Below, in pieces: positions 8,863-18,685 of a stretch of DNA of 64,000 nt. Each line of letters begins with the position of its first letter. Within the stretch, counting starts at the first letter, position 1. The notes beneath the pieces are model-generated. The model searched no databases. It saw only the letters and a list, made by a program, of their open reading frames with translations, and had not been told where the DNA came from. The DNA comes from Brevinematales bacterium (lineage in GTDB: Bacteria; Spirochaetota; Brevinematia; DTOW01), in contig JAOAHF010000009.1 of NCBI GenBank assembly GCA_026415355.1, forward strand, positions 26,373 to 90,372. Direction: 5' to 3'. A program made the translations under genes and the position numbers.

Positions 8863-10547
8863 GTAAGATATGTTTTTGAAGTTGGTATTTACTGAGGAAT
8901 TTGTAGTGGTTCTTATATGAGTGGTACTTCATCGAATTTAACTAATGGAGTTTTAGAGGTTGGTTATCCTGATGTTGCTTCTTTATATCAATGGAATTTG
9001 GAGTTGAGAGATTTTGAGTACTATAATGTATACTTTTATGTAGTTTAGGTGGATAGTAGATATGAAGGGGTACCGCAGGTATTTCTGACTAAAATTGATA
9101 CTTATGGCAATATTATTTACTCGACGGATATGGAAGTGTCTTTAATTGCTCTTACAAGTAGTAACTATCAAGATTTTGCTATGAGGCCAACAATCTCTGA
9201 GTGGAATGAGAATAACATATATGTATCGTTTGGTTTTTGTATCAGAGGTAATACGTGCGGGACATGTACTAGTAAGTGGTGAGATACAGGAAACAGTTTT
9301 ATCTTTTTATGGGCCAGAAGAATAGATAATAGATTTGGTGATCAATGAGCTATACTCTTGTTATTTGGAAAATTTCTTCTGCTGTAGATGCTAACGTTAT
9401 GGATGTAGGAGTGGAGAAAAGATCCTATGTTATTGTGAAGAACATGTGGGAGGTGAGGTAATTACGGTAAGAGGAACTAGGAGGTGATGATAACTGGAGT
9501 GTGAGGTATTTTACAAAATGTTGGTGGTACATTTGTTATAAAGAGTGATGGTAACAAGGATCAGTGGGATATTACATATTACTCAAGTGCTACAAATGAC
9601 ATAACATCATATAGGGTTGGTTCAGGGTACTATTTGTCATTTAATCCTTATTTCTATAACAGTACAGCTTGATTCTATTTACGATAGTGGTTTTTCTTTC
9701 AAGGTAGGATCTGAGTATATTTGGATGCTTACGTTTTGGGATGGTATAGTGAGAGTTGGATTAGGATATGATACTCTGCTATCAAAAGATTTAGGAATTC
9801 TTTCAGGTCTTGGAGGAGGATTTGATGTAACTTGGTATGGTGCAACGGTAAAGTACTTCCGACTATATCGTTAATACTAATACCTAAAGATGATACTAAA
9901 AGATAGTAAGGACTATAAGTTTATTAACATAAAGATAAATGTAGCTGACAACGTAGGAATAAAGCATTGGAGTTATGGGATAGTTGATAACAGTGATAAT
10001 GTTGTTTATGGATATGGTATAACAAATGCAAAATCTCTACCTAAAGTGTCGAAAACTATAGAATGGGATGGTAAATCTCTAGTAGGATCACCTTATGTAT
10101 GATGACATATATAAGTTAAAAGTTGTTGCTGTTGATGATGCTGAAAATCGATCTGAGAGACTTGAAAAAACATAATAATAAGCCCTTATCCTAGAAACAT
10201 AATAGTTGGTTGTCGATAAACAAATTGTTACATCTCCTACCGATAAGGTTACTATTTCATCTTTTAGGGAGATTATAGATAATCTTTTGTCTTACAGGAT
10301 AGTTATTATCTCTGATAAAACTGGGCGAATAATAAGAGAGTTTAAGGAAATTGCTAATGTTAAGTTAACAAAAGATGGTAAAATTGCCAGAGGTAAGCCT
10401 CTTGAGTTTAGGAATATAGTATGTAACTTGAAAGATAACAGTGATGAATTAGTAGAGAAAGGAACATACATAATTCAAGAAGAATTTGAATTTGTTGATA
10501 ATGTTTTAAGAAAGTCATTCTCTACTGAAATAAGAATGGAATATTAA
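8863..10547 (+). pseudogene. Decayed gene for a large secreted protein with Ig-like C-terminal region
   Basis: Protein-like sequence runs through about 1.7 kb but is cut by in-frame stops and several frameshifts. One frame gives SGTSSNLTNGVLEVGYPDVA, a TAG at 9046, then FLTKIDTYGNIIYSTDMEVS, a TGA at 9280 and a continuation DTGNSFIFLWARRIDNRFGD. It then shifts to SYTLVIWKISSAVDANVMDV, returns at 9517 (NVGGTFVIKSDGNKDQWDI) and shifts again at about 9660 (SGFSFKVGSEYIWMLTFWDG). It ends with VADNVGIKHWSYGIVDN, WDGKSLVGSPYV, DDIYKLKVVAVDDAENR and IISDKTGRIIREF, the pattern of FlgD-like Ig domains in secreted surface proteins. TAG, TGA and TAA stops all occur, so recoding is not the explanation. 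The 5' end is unclear and may lie further upstream. The original function is unknown. Confidence 0.8.
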
Positions 10548-10933
10548 TCATCAATGAATATCAGTATCTTTACGCATCTATTACTGTATTTGTACATAAT
10601 AGATGAGGATATGTTATGACACATTCTTACACCTAATCCTCTATATCTTTTATCGTGGTTACTGAAGTAAATTCTGGGATTTTTGATTTTTTGTATTAGG
10701 ACTTCGAAATTTTTTGTATTAAATATGAGTAAAATTGATACTCTATTGGATCTTTTTCTTATACTTAGCTTTATATTTTTTGCGCTTGAGTGGTGATTTA
10801 TGTTCTCAAAAATTTCAGTTAGTACTATTGTTACTCTTCTTCTAGTTTTAGGTTTTAGCTTTATGTGATTTATTATATCGCTTATGCTATAGATTGATTC
10901 TGGCTTGTTAGGTATAGAAACATAGTATTTCAT
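10544..10933 (-). CDS. RsbW-like anti-sigma / serine-protein kinase (HATPase)
   Basis: A small GHKL ATPase of 129 residues. VLTEIFENINHHSS gives the N-box (E and N in the helix that binds Mg-ATP), and YRGLGVRMCHNI resembles the glycine-rich lid of RsbW/SpoIIAB proteins. By analogy it phosphorylates the STAS protein encoded immediately upstream and binds either that protein or a sigma factor or other effector. It overlaps the STAS gene by 4 bases, so the two are translationally coupled. No sigma factor gene is next to it. It is the last gene of the minus-strand partner-switching operon and its stop overlaps the end of the decayed gene. Confidence 0.75.
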   Translation of the reverse strand: MKYYVSIPNKPESIYSISDIINHIKLKPKTRRRVTIVLTEIFENINHHSSAKNIKLSIRKRSNRVSILLIFNTKNFEVLIQKIKNPRIYFSNHDKRYRGLGVRMCHNISSSIMYKYSNRCVKILIFIDD

Positions 10934-11259
10934 TTTATTTCTGATAATGAGGAGATTATGTTAAACATACTTTTGAATCCTGTGGAATTTATTGCTTCTA
11001 ATACTATTGGTGAAGGAGATAGAATGTATACTTTGAAATTTTTCTCTTCAGCTTTTTCAATAGCATACATTATAGTTCCAAGCCCTGCTGAAGATAAATT
11101 GTCAACCTCGCTTAAATCTATACAAACACTTTTCTTTTCGATACTTTCGTATAACTGTTTTTGAAAATCATCGTAAGTGTAGGAGTTAATACTACCTTTG
11201 ACCTTTATTACGTAATAGTTACCCTTATCAGATATGTCCATAATTAGTTTCTTTTCCAT
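10930..11259 (-). CDS. STAS-domain anti-sigma factor antagonist (RsbV/SpoIIAA-like)
   Basis: A single STAS domain of 109 residues. SVCIDLSEVDNLSSAGLGTI matches the loop where RsbV/SpoIIAA proteins are phosphorylated, with a serine at the DSSG-like position (here LSSAG). In the unphosphorylated form it should bind the kinase encoded by the next gene and free that kinase's target. The phosphatases encoded upstream in the same operon would remove the phosphate. The ATG at 11259 follows AAGGAGG. It begins 23 bases after the phosphatase gene and overlaps the kinase gene by 4. Confidence 0.87.
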   Translation of the reverse strand: MEKKLIMDISDKGNYYVIKVKGSINSYTYDDFQKQLYESIEKKSVCIDLSEVDNLSSAGLGTIMYAIEKAEEKNFKVYILSPSPIVLEAINSTGFKSMFNIISSLSEIK

Positions 11260-11282
11260 AAAATACCTCCTTATATATTTTT

Positions 11283-13421
11283 TTATGGCATTCTAAAAAT
11301 AAGTAAACTAATGTCATCTTTTATTTGTCTATTTGAGAACTCATACCAAGTATCAAATATCTTCGTAAGTATTTCGCTAGAGTATTTTTCACTGTTTTGT
11401 TTTATTATTTTTTCAACAGCAGATAGATCAAATTGAGTGCCATCTATTGATGTAGCTTCTGTGAAGCCGTCTGTTGCTACTGCTATGATGTCACCTTTTT
11501 CAAGTGATACTTTTTTTACTTCAATTAGTTTTGATATGTCCTTAACAAAACCTAGCACTTTGCCTTCTCCTTGTATTTGTGCTACAGTACGGTTTTTTGA
11601 AGAGTAATACCAGATCACTGGTATTCCATTGTTTATAAAGAACATACTCTTTTGAGAAATATCGACTATCATGAAAACTCCACTAAAGAAAGTACCTTTA
11701 GGTAAGTTTTCTTTTATTATCTTATTGAGTTCCGAGACAAGACTTTTGAAATTTATTTTTCTCCTTATAAGTGTTTGGATGGATGATTTTATAACAACCA
11801 TTGACATACTTGCTGTTAGTCCTTTACCTGATATATCTCCTACTACTATTAAGTATTTGTCTTTTGAAAGTGCTATTATATCAACAAAATCTCCACCTAA
11901 ACCACTACTCGACTTTGTTAGAAATTCCAAGTCTAGGATATTTCTATTGGGTTTGTTTATGTTTGAAACAAGGTTTTCTATTATGAATTTACTCATTTCT
12001 ATTTCTCTTTTTACTGTTGTTGTTGTCTTTTGTTTTCTTTGATTTTTTAGGATATATCCGATGGTGAATAAATTTATATAGATTTCATTAAGGGTTTGAT
12101 AGTCATAGTTATCATAAGGTGTACCGTTTTCTTTTTCACCGAGTGATATTACCATTATAATATGTTCTCCATCTTTTGCTAGTATTATTACCTCTGCATT
12201 TAGATCTTTAAAAAAGTTCAGAATTAAATCTTCGTGTTGTTTTAGGAATGGATCAGAAATTACCTCTGATAGGAAAAAGATATTCTTATTCTTATAAGAT
12301 GATAAAATATCAAATGCTTTATCACCTTTTTCGAGGTTCTTTAGAATATTGTTTTCAGAAAATATGTTTTCTAGTATTCCTACTTCGTTTTCGATAAAGA
12401 TATTTATTTTAGATGATGATATATTCTCTTTGAGTGATTTGACTAAATGATTTACTATTTCGTGTTCTGACTTGTTTAGTTCCAAAGATGAAAGATCTTT
12501 TCTCAGTGTTTCTAAATAGTGTGATTTAAACTTTAGGATCTTCCTGATAAGTGTATCAATATATCTACTTACAAGTAGGATACTAGAAAATAAAATTAGT
12601 TCTATTATAGGAGTCATGTTTGAGGATATAATGTTTTGCTTTGATAATGTGTTGAAAAGTGTACCACCTATTGTTCCAACTATTACTGTGAGCGTGATTA
12701 TAGCTGCGGTATTATAGATTCCTGAAGATATGTTGAAGAGTTTAGTTCTTGTTATAGCGTAAATGAGAGTACCGGCTAAAACAAAACTCGTTAATGGGGA
12801 TAGATAGTAGAATTTGAATGTCTTAAATACCAATGGTATTATCATGGCAATTAGTACTGCTATTAGTAGTGATAAGGAAGTGCCGATAACTATCATGATC
12901 ATTTGTAGTTTGTGTATTCTTTCTTTCATTTTGAAAGCTCTGATAATACCTATTATTGATGATGCCATCAATAATGAAGAAGCTAATACCGAAGAAAGAG
13001 AATAGTACTTTCCTTCAATTCTAAATAGAACTCCTTCTTTTAGTGTTGCTCCTATGAATATCAAGTTTGTGAAGAATGTAAAGTATATTGCTATTATAGC
13101 TACTATTACCAGTAGTATATCAATTATTGGGAGATTGCGTTCTTTTGGAAAAGTTAAAATTAATCTAAAGATTGCTAGATTGTCTAAGACCATAAAGGTA
13201 AACGTCACTCGAAGTGATATGTTAGTTATATCAAATAACTCGAGTTTGGCCGTATCCCAGGATACTGATACAAATAGAGTTATGAATGAAGAAAAGAGTA
13301 CAATTAACAAAATTAGCCTTGTGTTGATGAATTTTAATATAGCTGGTGTTTTGATAATAAGGTACCATATCATTATTTGGAGAATTATGAAAGTTGTGTA
13401 ACCTACTAATGATTCGCTCAT
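11283..13421 (-). CDS. Membrane SpoIIE/RsbU-type PP2C phosphatase with 7TM sensor
   Basis: A 712-residue protein. The first ~300 residues contain seven to nine membrane helices in the style of the 7TM N-terminal module of sensor kinases. A GAF-like linker follows, and the last ~210 residues form a PP2C/SpoIIE phosphatase. Metal-binding motifs are visible: SSSGLGGDFVDIIAL, VVGDISGKGLTASMS, AVATDGFTEATSIDG and the terminal DDISLLIF. It would dephosphorylate the STAS protein of the same operon in response to a membrane or extracellular cue. The start ATG at 13421 lies 4 bases after the stop of the upstream phosphatase gene, and AAGGAG spans that junction. Confidence 0.9.
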   Translation of the reverse strand: MSESLVGYTTFIILQIMIWYLIIKTPAILKFINTRLILLIVLFSSFITLFVSVSWDTAKLELFDITNISLRVTFTFMVLDNLAIFRLILTFPKERNLPIIDILLVIVAIIAIYFTFFTNLIFIGATLKEGVLFRIEGKYYSLSSVLASSLLMASSIIGIIRAFKMKERIHKLQMIMIVIGTSLSLLIAVLIAMIIPLVFKTFKFYYLSPLTSFVLAGTLIYAITRTKLFNISSGIYNTAAIITLTVIVGTIGGTLFNTLSKQNIISSNMTPIIELILFSSILLVSRYIDTLIRKILKFKSHYLETLRKDLSSLELNKSEHEIVNHLVKSLKENISSSKINIFIENEVGILENIFSENNILKNLEKGDKAFDILSSYKNKNIFFLSEVISDPFLKQHEDLILNFFKDLNAEVIILAKDGEHIIMVISLGEKENGTPYDNYDYQTLNEIYINLFTIGYILKNQRKQKTTTTVKREIEMSKFIIENLVSNINKPNRNILDLEFLTKSSSGLGGDFVDIIALSKDKYLIVVGDISGKGLTASMSMVVIKSSIQTLIRRKINFKSLVSELNKIIKENLPKGTFFSGVFMIVDISQKSMFFINNGIPVIWYYSSKNRTVAQIQGEGKVLGFVKDISKLIEVKKVSLEKGDIIAVATDGFTEATSIDGTQFDLSAVEKIIKQNSEKYSSEILTKIFDTWYEFSNRQIKDDISLLIFRMP

Positions 13422-13425
13422 ACCT

Positions 13426-14781
13426 CTACTCCTTTTTTAATATAACGTATGTTATATCGTCAGATTGTTTTGTACCGGAGATAAATTCTTCAACATCTTT
13501 AGCAATTCTGTTTACTATTTCACCTGATTTTAGTTCTTTTGAGTTTAGTAAGATTTCTTTTAATCTATCTGTATCTTGGTATTCGACATCTTTCTTGTCT
13601 CTAGCTTCTGTCAGACCATCAGATGTTATTAGTAATAAATCTCCTTTCTTTAGCTCAATTTTAGTAGTTTCAAACTCTGGTAGCTCTATTATACCTACTA
13701 TAGGTGCATTTGATGGGAAGGTTGTAATTTGATTTTCTCTTACAAGTATTGCTTTTGGCATGGCACAGTTTATAAATTCAAATGTATTATTGTGAATATC
13801 ATACTTTCCAAGAAATATTGTTGTGTATTTACCTTCGAAGTTCAGTACCTTTATGACCTTATCTACTTCGTATAGTATATCCTTTAAAGAGTTTTCTTTA
13901 TTTATTTTTATTGTGTTTATTATCACTGCCATAAGTAATGATGCATTAAGCCCTTTACCTGCTACATCACCTATGACAAATAAATACTCTTTTCCTTCTT
14001 TGGTAGGTAGTATGTAATAATAGTCACCACTTACGTTTACAAGAGGTTTGAAAAAAACGCTTACATCTAGTCCATCTATTTGTGGTAGTTTGTCGGGTAA
14101 GAAGAATTTTTGAATTTGAGATAATAATTCCCATTCATGTGTTAGAGCCGATACTTCGAACATTTTTTCGACTATGTCTCTTCTTTTTGTGAAGTCTCTT
14201 AATCTATTGTATATTTCTGTTATTAGGGTTTTGTTTATGAGTGAAATGTATTTTGAAATAATGTAGATAGTAGTTTGATTGTTTGTTATGGAAACTGCTA
14301 TTTCGTATCGAGGTGCGTTTTCTTTTATCTCGTTATATGTTATAATTTTTATACCCTCTGTTTTGTCTATCGAAGTTATTGATTTTAGTATTTTTTCATC
14401 TTCTAGAAACCTAGAATGAGTTTTGTAGACTATTCTGCCTTTGTCTTCTAAGATAACGGAAAACCCAGCTTCTGCTTCAAGATATGTCTTTATATTTTCA
14501 ACTAGTGTATCATTCGATATTGTTAGCTCTAGGTATGTAAGGAATCTTGAAACAGGTTCATTCCACTTATTGTTTACTATTGTATTTAGAAGAGTATTGA
14601 AAATTAAAGATGATATGTAGTTGGAGATAAAGTACAAGGTTGTAATTGATAAACCGTTTACAATAATAAATTGAAGAGTATTTAGTTGTGTAGTGTAGTT
14701 TAGTATTATGTAGAAAATTAAGAACGTTACTATTATTGATAGCCCTAATGAGAAATATTTTAGAGTCTTGAAACCATCCAT
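13426..14781 (-). CDS. Second SpoIIE/RsbU-type PP2C phosphatase, two membrane helices
   Basis: A 451-residue protein. Two hydrophobic segments fill the first ~65 residues, then comes a variable sensor region, and residues from about 230 onward form a PP2C/SpoIIE domain. Visible motifs are LVNVSGDYYYIL (metal-binding D), VIGDVAGKGLNASLLMA, LLITSDGLTEARDK and SDDITYVIL. It is the first gene of the partner-switching operon, so two different sensors feed one STAS/kinase pair. ATG at 14781 has only a weak upstream site. A shorter open frame just upstream (to 15008) overlaps its start and is probably not a gene. Confidence 0.88.
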   Translation of the reverse strand: MDGFKTLKYFSLGLSIIVTFLIFYIILNYTTQLNTLQFIIVNGLSITTLYFISNYISSLIFNTLLNTIVNNKWNEPVSRFLTYLELTISNDTLVENIKTYLEAEAGFSVILEDKGRIVYKTHSRFLEDEKILKSITSIDKTEGIKIITYNEIKENAPRYEIAVSITNNQTTIYIISKYISLINKTLITEIYNRLRDFTKRRDIVEKMFEVSALTHEWELLSQIQKFFLPDKLPQIDGLDVSVFFKPLVNVSGDYYYILPTKEGKEYLFVIGDVAGKGLNASLLMAVIINTIKINKENSLKDILYEVDKVIKVLNFEGKYTTIFLGKYDIHNNTFEFINCAMPKAILVRENQITTFPSNAPIVGIIELPEFETTKIELKKGDLLLITSDGLTEARDKKDVEYQDTDRLKEILLNSKELKSGEIVNRIAKDVEEFISGTKQSDDITYVILKKE

Positions 14782-15091
14782 TGTAATACGTTTTGATTGT
14801 ATAAGTTTTTGCTTAAAATTTCAACAAAAGATCTGAAGTTTTTAGTAAAGTTTAGTAGGAATTGATGAGGATAAGTTTTTATTGCTTTGTAAAGTAGAGA
14901 CAGAAGATTACAAGCAGGAAAGATATAAATTACTCTGTCAAAGAAACTTTTACTTGATCTTTCACATAAGGTTATAAGAGAGGTAAAAGAAGTAGTTCTT
15001 TCAATCATTACTATGACCAAACTCTATTATTGATCTCTTACTGAAGATTCAGGTAGAATGATATTCAGGATGTTATTTATAATTTCCGAAT
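14782..15091. other. Divergent control region between phosphatase operon and prfB
   Basis: 310 bases hold the promoters of two divergent transcripts. On the plus side a TATAAT at 15078-15083 precedes prfB. On the minus side no clear -35/-10 pair is visible. A minus-strand open frame of 82 codons (ATG at 15008) crosses this region but lacks a ribosome-binding site and runs into the phosphatase gene. Confidence 0.5.
15078..15083 (+). promoter_or_regulatory. TATAAT box 8 bases before prfB
   Basis: A perfect -10 hexamer ends 8 bases before the prfB ATG at 15092. No ribosome-binding site fits in the gap, so a leaderless or nearly leaderless mRNA is expected. Confidence 0.5.
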
Positions 15092-16195
15092 ATGGGTTTG
15101 ATTGAAAGATCTAAGGAGGTAGTGGATAGAGTTAACAAGAACATCGAGATATTGAAGATAGATAGAAAGATTGAGAGGATAGAAGAGATATCATCATTAC
15201 TCTCTGATGCTTATTCTAAAAATGATATTCAGACAGCTTCGAATCTTTTGATAGAGCAGACAAATTTAAAACGAGAGGTTGATAAGTGGATTAACTTAAG
15301 GAAGGAAGCTGAGGATATACTTAATATCTCTAAGGAAGCTGATAATATGAATGATGAGTCACTTTTGAAGGAAATAGAGAAAAGTATTCTGTTGATTGAG
15401 AGAAAACTTGATGAATATGAAGTTGAGAAGTTTTTTGATAAAGACATTGATAATAGTAATTGCTTTTTAAACATACATCCTGGTGCCGGAGGAGTTGAGT
15501 CTTGTGATTGGGCTTCAATGCTTTATAGGATGTATGTGAGGTTTTTAACAAGAAAGGGATTTAGTTTTGAGGTTGTTGATTTTTTGCCAGATGATGTGGC
15601 GGGAATAAAAGATGTTACTATATACGTCAAGGGAGAATATGCTTTTGGTTATCTTAAATCAGAAACAGGGATACACAGACTTGTTAGAATATCACCGTTT
15701 GATGCTTCGAAAAGGAGACATACTTCTTTTGCTTCTGTTCATGTGATACCAGAGTTAAAGGATGATACTAAAATTGTAATAGATCCTTCAGAGTTGAAAA
15801 TAGAAACATTTAGAGCAAGTGGTAAAGGTGGTCAACATGTTAACAAAACAGAATCTGCAGTAAGAATAACCCATATTCCTACAGGTATAGTTGTTTCAAT
15901 ACAAAGTGAAAGATCTCAGTTACAAAACAAAGAAATTGCTCTTAAGATACTAAAGTCAAAGCTTTATGAGTTGAGAGAAAAAGAGATAAAGGAAAGGCAA
16001 GAAGAAGTATCTGGTGAAAAAAAGAATATATCATGGGGTAATCAAATAAGAAGTTATATACTTCATCCGTATAATTCTGTAAAGGATCATAGGACTGGAG
16101 TTGAAACATCAAATACATCAGCAGTTTTGGATGGAGAAATAGATGAGTTTATAAGCTCCTACATAAAGTGGTCTTACTTAAATAAGGTAAAATAA
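15092..16195 (+). CDS. prfB: Peptide chain release factor 2
   Basis: Recognises UGA and UAA stop codons and triggers peptide release on the ribosome. [15 protein letters not shown] contains the SPF tripeptide diagnostic of RF2, and [19 protein letters not shown] holds the catalytic GGQ. Length 367 is normal. The whole protein is read in a single frame from ATG 15092; the N-terminal helices are continuous and there is no internal UGA at the site of the programmed frameshift found in many bacteria. Frameshift autoregulation is therefore absent. The gene is followed after 2 bases by the TRIC-like channel gene, indicating one operon. Confidence 0.96.
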   Translation: MGLIERSKEVVDRVNKNIEILKIDRKIERIEEISSLLSDAYSKNDIQTASNLLIEQTNLKREVDKWINLRKEAEDILNISKEADNMNDESLLKEIEKSILLIERKLDEYEVEKFFDKDIDNSNCFLNIHPGAGGVESCDWASMLYRMYVRFLTRKGFSFEVVDFLPDDVAGIKDVTIYVKGEYAFGYLKSETGIHRLVRISPFDASKRRHTSFASVHVIPELKDDTKIVIDPSELKIETFRASGKGGQHVNKTESAVRITHIPTGIVVSIQSERSQLQNKEIALKILKSKLYELREKEIKERQEEVSGEKKNISWGNQIRSYILHPYNSVKDHRTGVETSNTSAVLDGEIDEFISSYIKWSYLNKVK

Positions 16196-16197
16196 AT

Positions 16198-16797
16198 ATG
16201 AACACTTTGTATTTTTTTGATCTTTTTGGAACTTTTGTTTTTTCTGCAACGGGTGCTATAAGGGGTATTGAAAAAAAACTGGATTTGTTTGGCATTTTTG
16301 TTGTTAGTTTTCTTACAGCAGTTGGGGGTGGTACAATAAGGGATATAATTATAAACAAAATCCCCTTCTATTTCTATGACCTTAACTATACTGTGTTTAT
16401 ACTGCTTGGAATGGTTTCCGTAATAGTTTTTAGAAATGTTGTTGAGAGGTATAGAAGTATATTGGTTTATCTTGATGCTATTGGTTTGGGGGTATTTAGT
16501 GTAATAGGTGCAGAAAAAGGTATGACTTCTAATCTTCCAGAGGTAGGCGTTATTATAGTTGGTTTGATAACAGGTATAGGTGGTGGAATACTTAGAGATG
16601 TTTTAGTGAAGGAAATACCGTTTGTGTTGGAAAAAGAGATATATGCAACAGCAAGTATACTAGGACTTGTATTGTTTGTATTACTTGTAAAATTTTCTAC
16701 TATACCTTTCATATTTATTGTTTGGATTAGTATAGGGGTTATTGTTGGAGTAAGAATAATGTCTTATTTGCTTAATATTAACCTTCCAAAGGTTTAG
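16198..16797 (+). CDS. TRIC-like (YicG/UPF0126) membrane channel
   Basis: A 199-residue inner-membrane protein with seven predicted helices arranged as two repeated halves. Each half carries the signature glycine motif: TAVGGGTIRDIIINK and TGIGGGILRDVLVKE. Bacterial homologues of trimeric intracellular cation channels have this architecture and are thought to conduct potassium or other monovalent cations. The ATG is 2 bases downstream of the prfB stop, so translation is probably coupled. No functional tie to release factor 2 is known. Confidence 0.9.
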   Translation: MNTLYFFDLFGTFVFSATGAIRGIEKKLDLFGIFVVSFLTAVGGGTIRDIIINKIPFYFYDLNYTVFILLGMVSVIVFRNVVERYRSILVYLDAIGLGVFSVIGAEKGMTSNLPEVGVIIVGLITGIGGGILRDVLVKEIPFVLEKEIYATASILGLVLFVLLVKFSTIPFIFIVWISIGVIVGVRIMSYLLNINLPKV

Positions 16798-17098
16798 GTT
16801 GCTTTTGAAAGATTCCTTTATGATGCTTATAAGTGTGTTGATAAGGTACAAAGGTAGTTTTTCTAGTTAAGTTGAATTATTTGTGGAATTAAACTTTTTT
16901 CTAACCAAAATATATTGTCTGTTAAGTTTTAGAATTAATTAAATCTGAAATGTCAATTTGAATATTTGCTCAGATTTAGGGTTTAATTTTATTCCAAACG
17001 TTTAGGATGATGTGAATTTATTTTTTGGATTTTGGGTATAGATCTCAGTTTTACTTTTTGTTTTTCTTTATTTAAAATAATATATCCTAGGAGGACTT
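16798..17098 (+). promoter_or_regulatory. Leader region upstream of cimA with an 8-bp inverted repeat
   Basis: AAATCTGA (16941-16948) and TCAGATTT (16970-16977) form an 8-bp stem with a 21-base loop, about 120 bases before cimA. TTTACT, 17 bases and TAAAAT (17083-17088) may be the promoter, just before the AGGAGG site. I see no T-box signature or leader peptide rich in branched-chain codons. If transcription starts near 17095 the hairpin is an upstream DNA site rather than an mRNA leader. Confidence 0.35.
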
Positions 17099-18679
17099 AT
17101 GGAAGATAAGGTAATATACATCTACGATACGACAATGAGAGATGGTAGGCAAGGAGAGAGTGTTGATTTTTCTGTTATGGATATGCTTACTCTTACGAAG
17201 GTATTGGATGATTTTGGTGTTGATTATATAGAGGGAGGATGGCCTGCGTCTAATCCGAAAGATAGAACATTTTTTGAAGAGGTTAGAAAGCTTGAACTGA
17301 AAAATGCTAAAATATGTGCTTTTGGGAGTACAAGACATGCTAAGAATTCTGTTAAAGAAGATACTAATGTAAGAGAGCTCATAAATTCGCAGACTCCAGT
17401 TGTAACTATATTTGGAAAATCTTGGGATTTACATGTTTATAAAGTTTTTAACATAAGTCTTGAGCAAAACTTAGAAATGATATACGACACTATAGCGTAT
17501 TTAAAAGATAGTGGTAAAGAAGTTATATACGATGCGGAACATTTCTTTGATGGTTTTAAGGATAACCCTGATTATGCCCTTAAGACTTTGATGATGGCTG
17601 AAAAAGCAGGAGCTGATAATATATCTCTGGCTGATACCAATGGAGGTACTTTGCCTTCAGAGATTAGAGAGATTATTAAATCTGTTAGAGAGGTTATAAA
17701 GACACCTTTAGGCATACACGCGCATAATGATAGTGAGTTAGGAGTTGCGAATTCTCTGCAGGCCGTTGAAAGTGGAGTAGTATTGGTGCAAGGTACTATA
17801 AATGGATTTGGAGAGAGATGTGGTAATGCTAATCTTATCTCAATAATACCATCTTTGATACTCAAGATGGGTAAGAAATTGAATAAAGTCGATAAAGAGA
17901 AATTGAAGAAGTTAAGAGATATATCAATGTTTGTTTATGATCTAGTTAATCTACCGCCAAACGAAAGACAACCTTTTGTGGGAGCTAGTGCTTTTGCCCA
18001 TAAGGGTGGGGTTCATGTAAATGCTGTTCAAAAGGATCCTAGGACCTATGAGCATATTGATCCAGAGTTAGTTGGTAATGTAAGAAGAATACTTATATCA
18101 GAGCAGGCAGGTAGAAGTAATGTATTAACAAAAATAAAAAATATAGAAGATCTAAAACACATAGCGGACGATGATGGAATGTTAAAATTAGTTTTGGAGA
18201 AGGTTAAAAACCTTGAAAGTCAGGGGTATAGTTTTGAAAGTTCAGAGGCATCTTTTGAATTGCTCGTTAGAGATACAATAGGTAGCAGAGTTGAATTTTT
18301 TGAATGTGTTAGTTTTACTGTTAACGTTTTGAAGAATGGCGATAACTTTATAAATGATGCACTTGTCAAAATAAGGGTTAAAGATAATCTTGAAATAACA
18401 GCAGATGAAGGGGATGGACCTGTCAATGCTCTTGATAGAGCATTAAGAAAGGGTCTTGTAAAATTCTATCCAAATATCAACAATCTTATGCTTATAGACT
18501 ATAAGGTTAGGATAATAAATCCAAAAGAAGGATCTGCTGCTAAAATAAGGGTTTTGACGGAGTTTAAATATGATAACACTACTTTCACTACTATAGGTGT
18601 TTCTGAAAATATAATAGATGCTAGTTTCCAAGCAATAACCGATGCTTTTAGATATTTCTTACTAAAACATTCTTCCTGA
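17099..18679 (+). CDS. cimA: (R)-citramalate synthase
   Basis: Condenses acetyl-CoA with pyruvate to citramalate, the first step of the threonine-independent route to isoleucine. The N terminus YDTTMRDGRQGESVDFSV, the GGWPASNPKD segment, ADTNGGTLPSEI and HAHNDSELGVANSLQAV place it in the HMG-CoA-lyase-like family. Length 526 and the WPASNP segment match the long CimA subgroup rather than LeuA. A C-terminal LeuA-type allosteric dimer domain is present from about residue 380. ATG at 17099 has a strong AGGAGG. It stands alone; no leuBCD genes are in the window. LeuA is the less likely alternative. Confidence 0.92.
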   Translation: MEDKVIYIYDTTMRDGRQGESVDFSVMDMLTLTKVLDDFGVDYIEGGWPASNPKDRTFFEEVRKLELKNAKICAFGSTRHAKNSVKEDTNVRELINSQTPVVTIFGKSWDLHVYKVFNISLEQNLEMIYDTIAYLKDSGKEVIYDAEHFFDGFKDNPDYALKTLMMAEKAGADNISLADTNGGTLPSEIREIIKSVREVIKTPLGIHAHNDSELGVANSLQAVESGVVLVQGTINGFGERCGNANLISIIPSLILKMGKKLNKVDKEKLKKLRDISMFVYDLVNLPPNERQPFVGASAFAHKGGVHVNAVQKDPRTYEHIDPELVGNVRRILISEQAGRSNVLTKIKNIEDLKHIADDDGMLKLVLEKVKNLESQGYSFESSEASFELLVRDTIGSRVEFFECVSFTVNVLKNGDNFINDALVKIRVKDNLEITADEGDGPVNALDRALRKGLVKFYPNINNLMLIDYKVRIINPKEGSAAKIRVLTEFKYDNTTFTTIGVSENIIDASFQAITDAFRYFLLKHSS

Positions 18680-18685
18680 CATGTT

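Noticed and set aside
8863..10547. Possible stop-codon recoding (e.g. UGA as Trp) to explain the interrupted gene
   Set aside because: TAG, TAA and TGA all interrupt it, true frame changes are also needed, and release factor 2 is encoded nearby. Decay is simpler.
14760..15020. 82-86-codon minus-strand open frame upstream of the phosphatase operon
   Set aside because: No ribosome-binding site, overlaps the next gene start by about 20 bases, fills a region that must hold promoters, and resembles no protein I know.
16798..17098. T-box or attenuator controlling cimA
   Set aside because: No T-box sequence, no terminator with U-run, no leader peptide rich in Leu or Ile codons.
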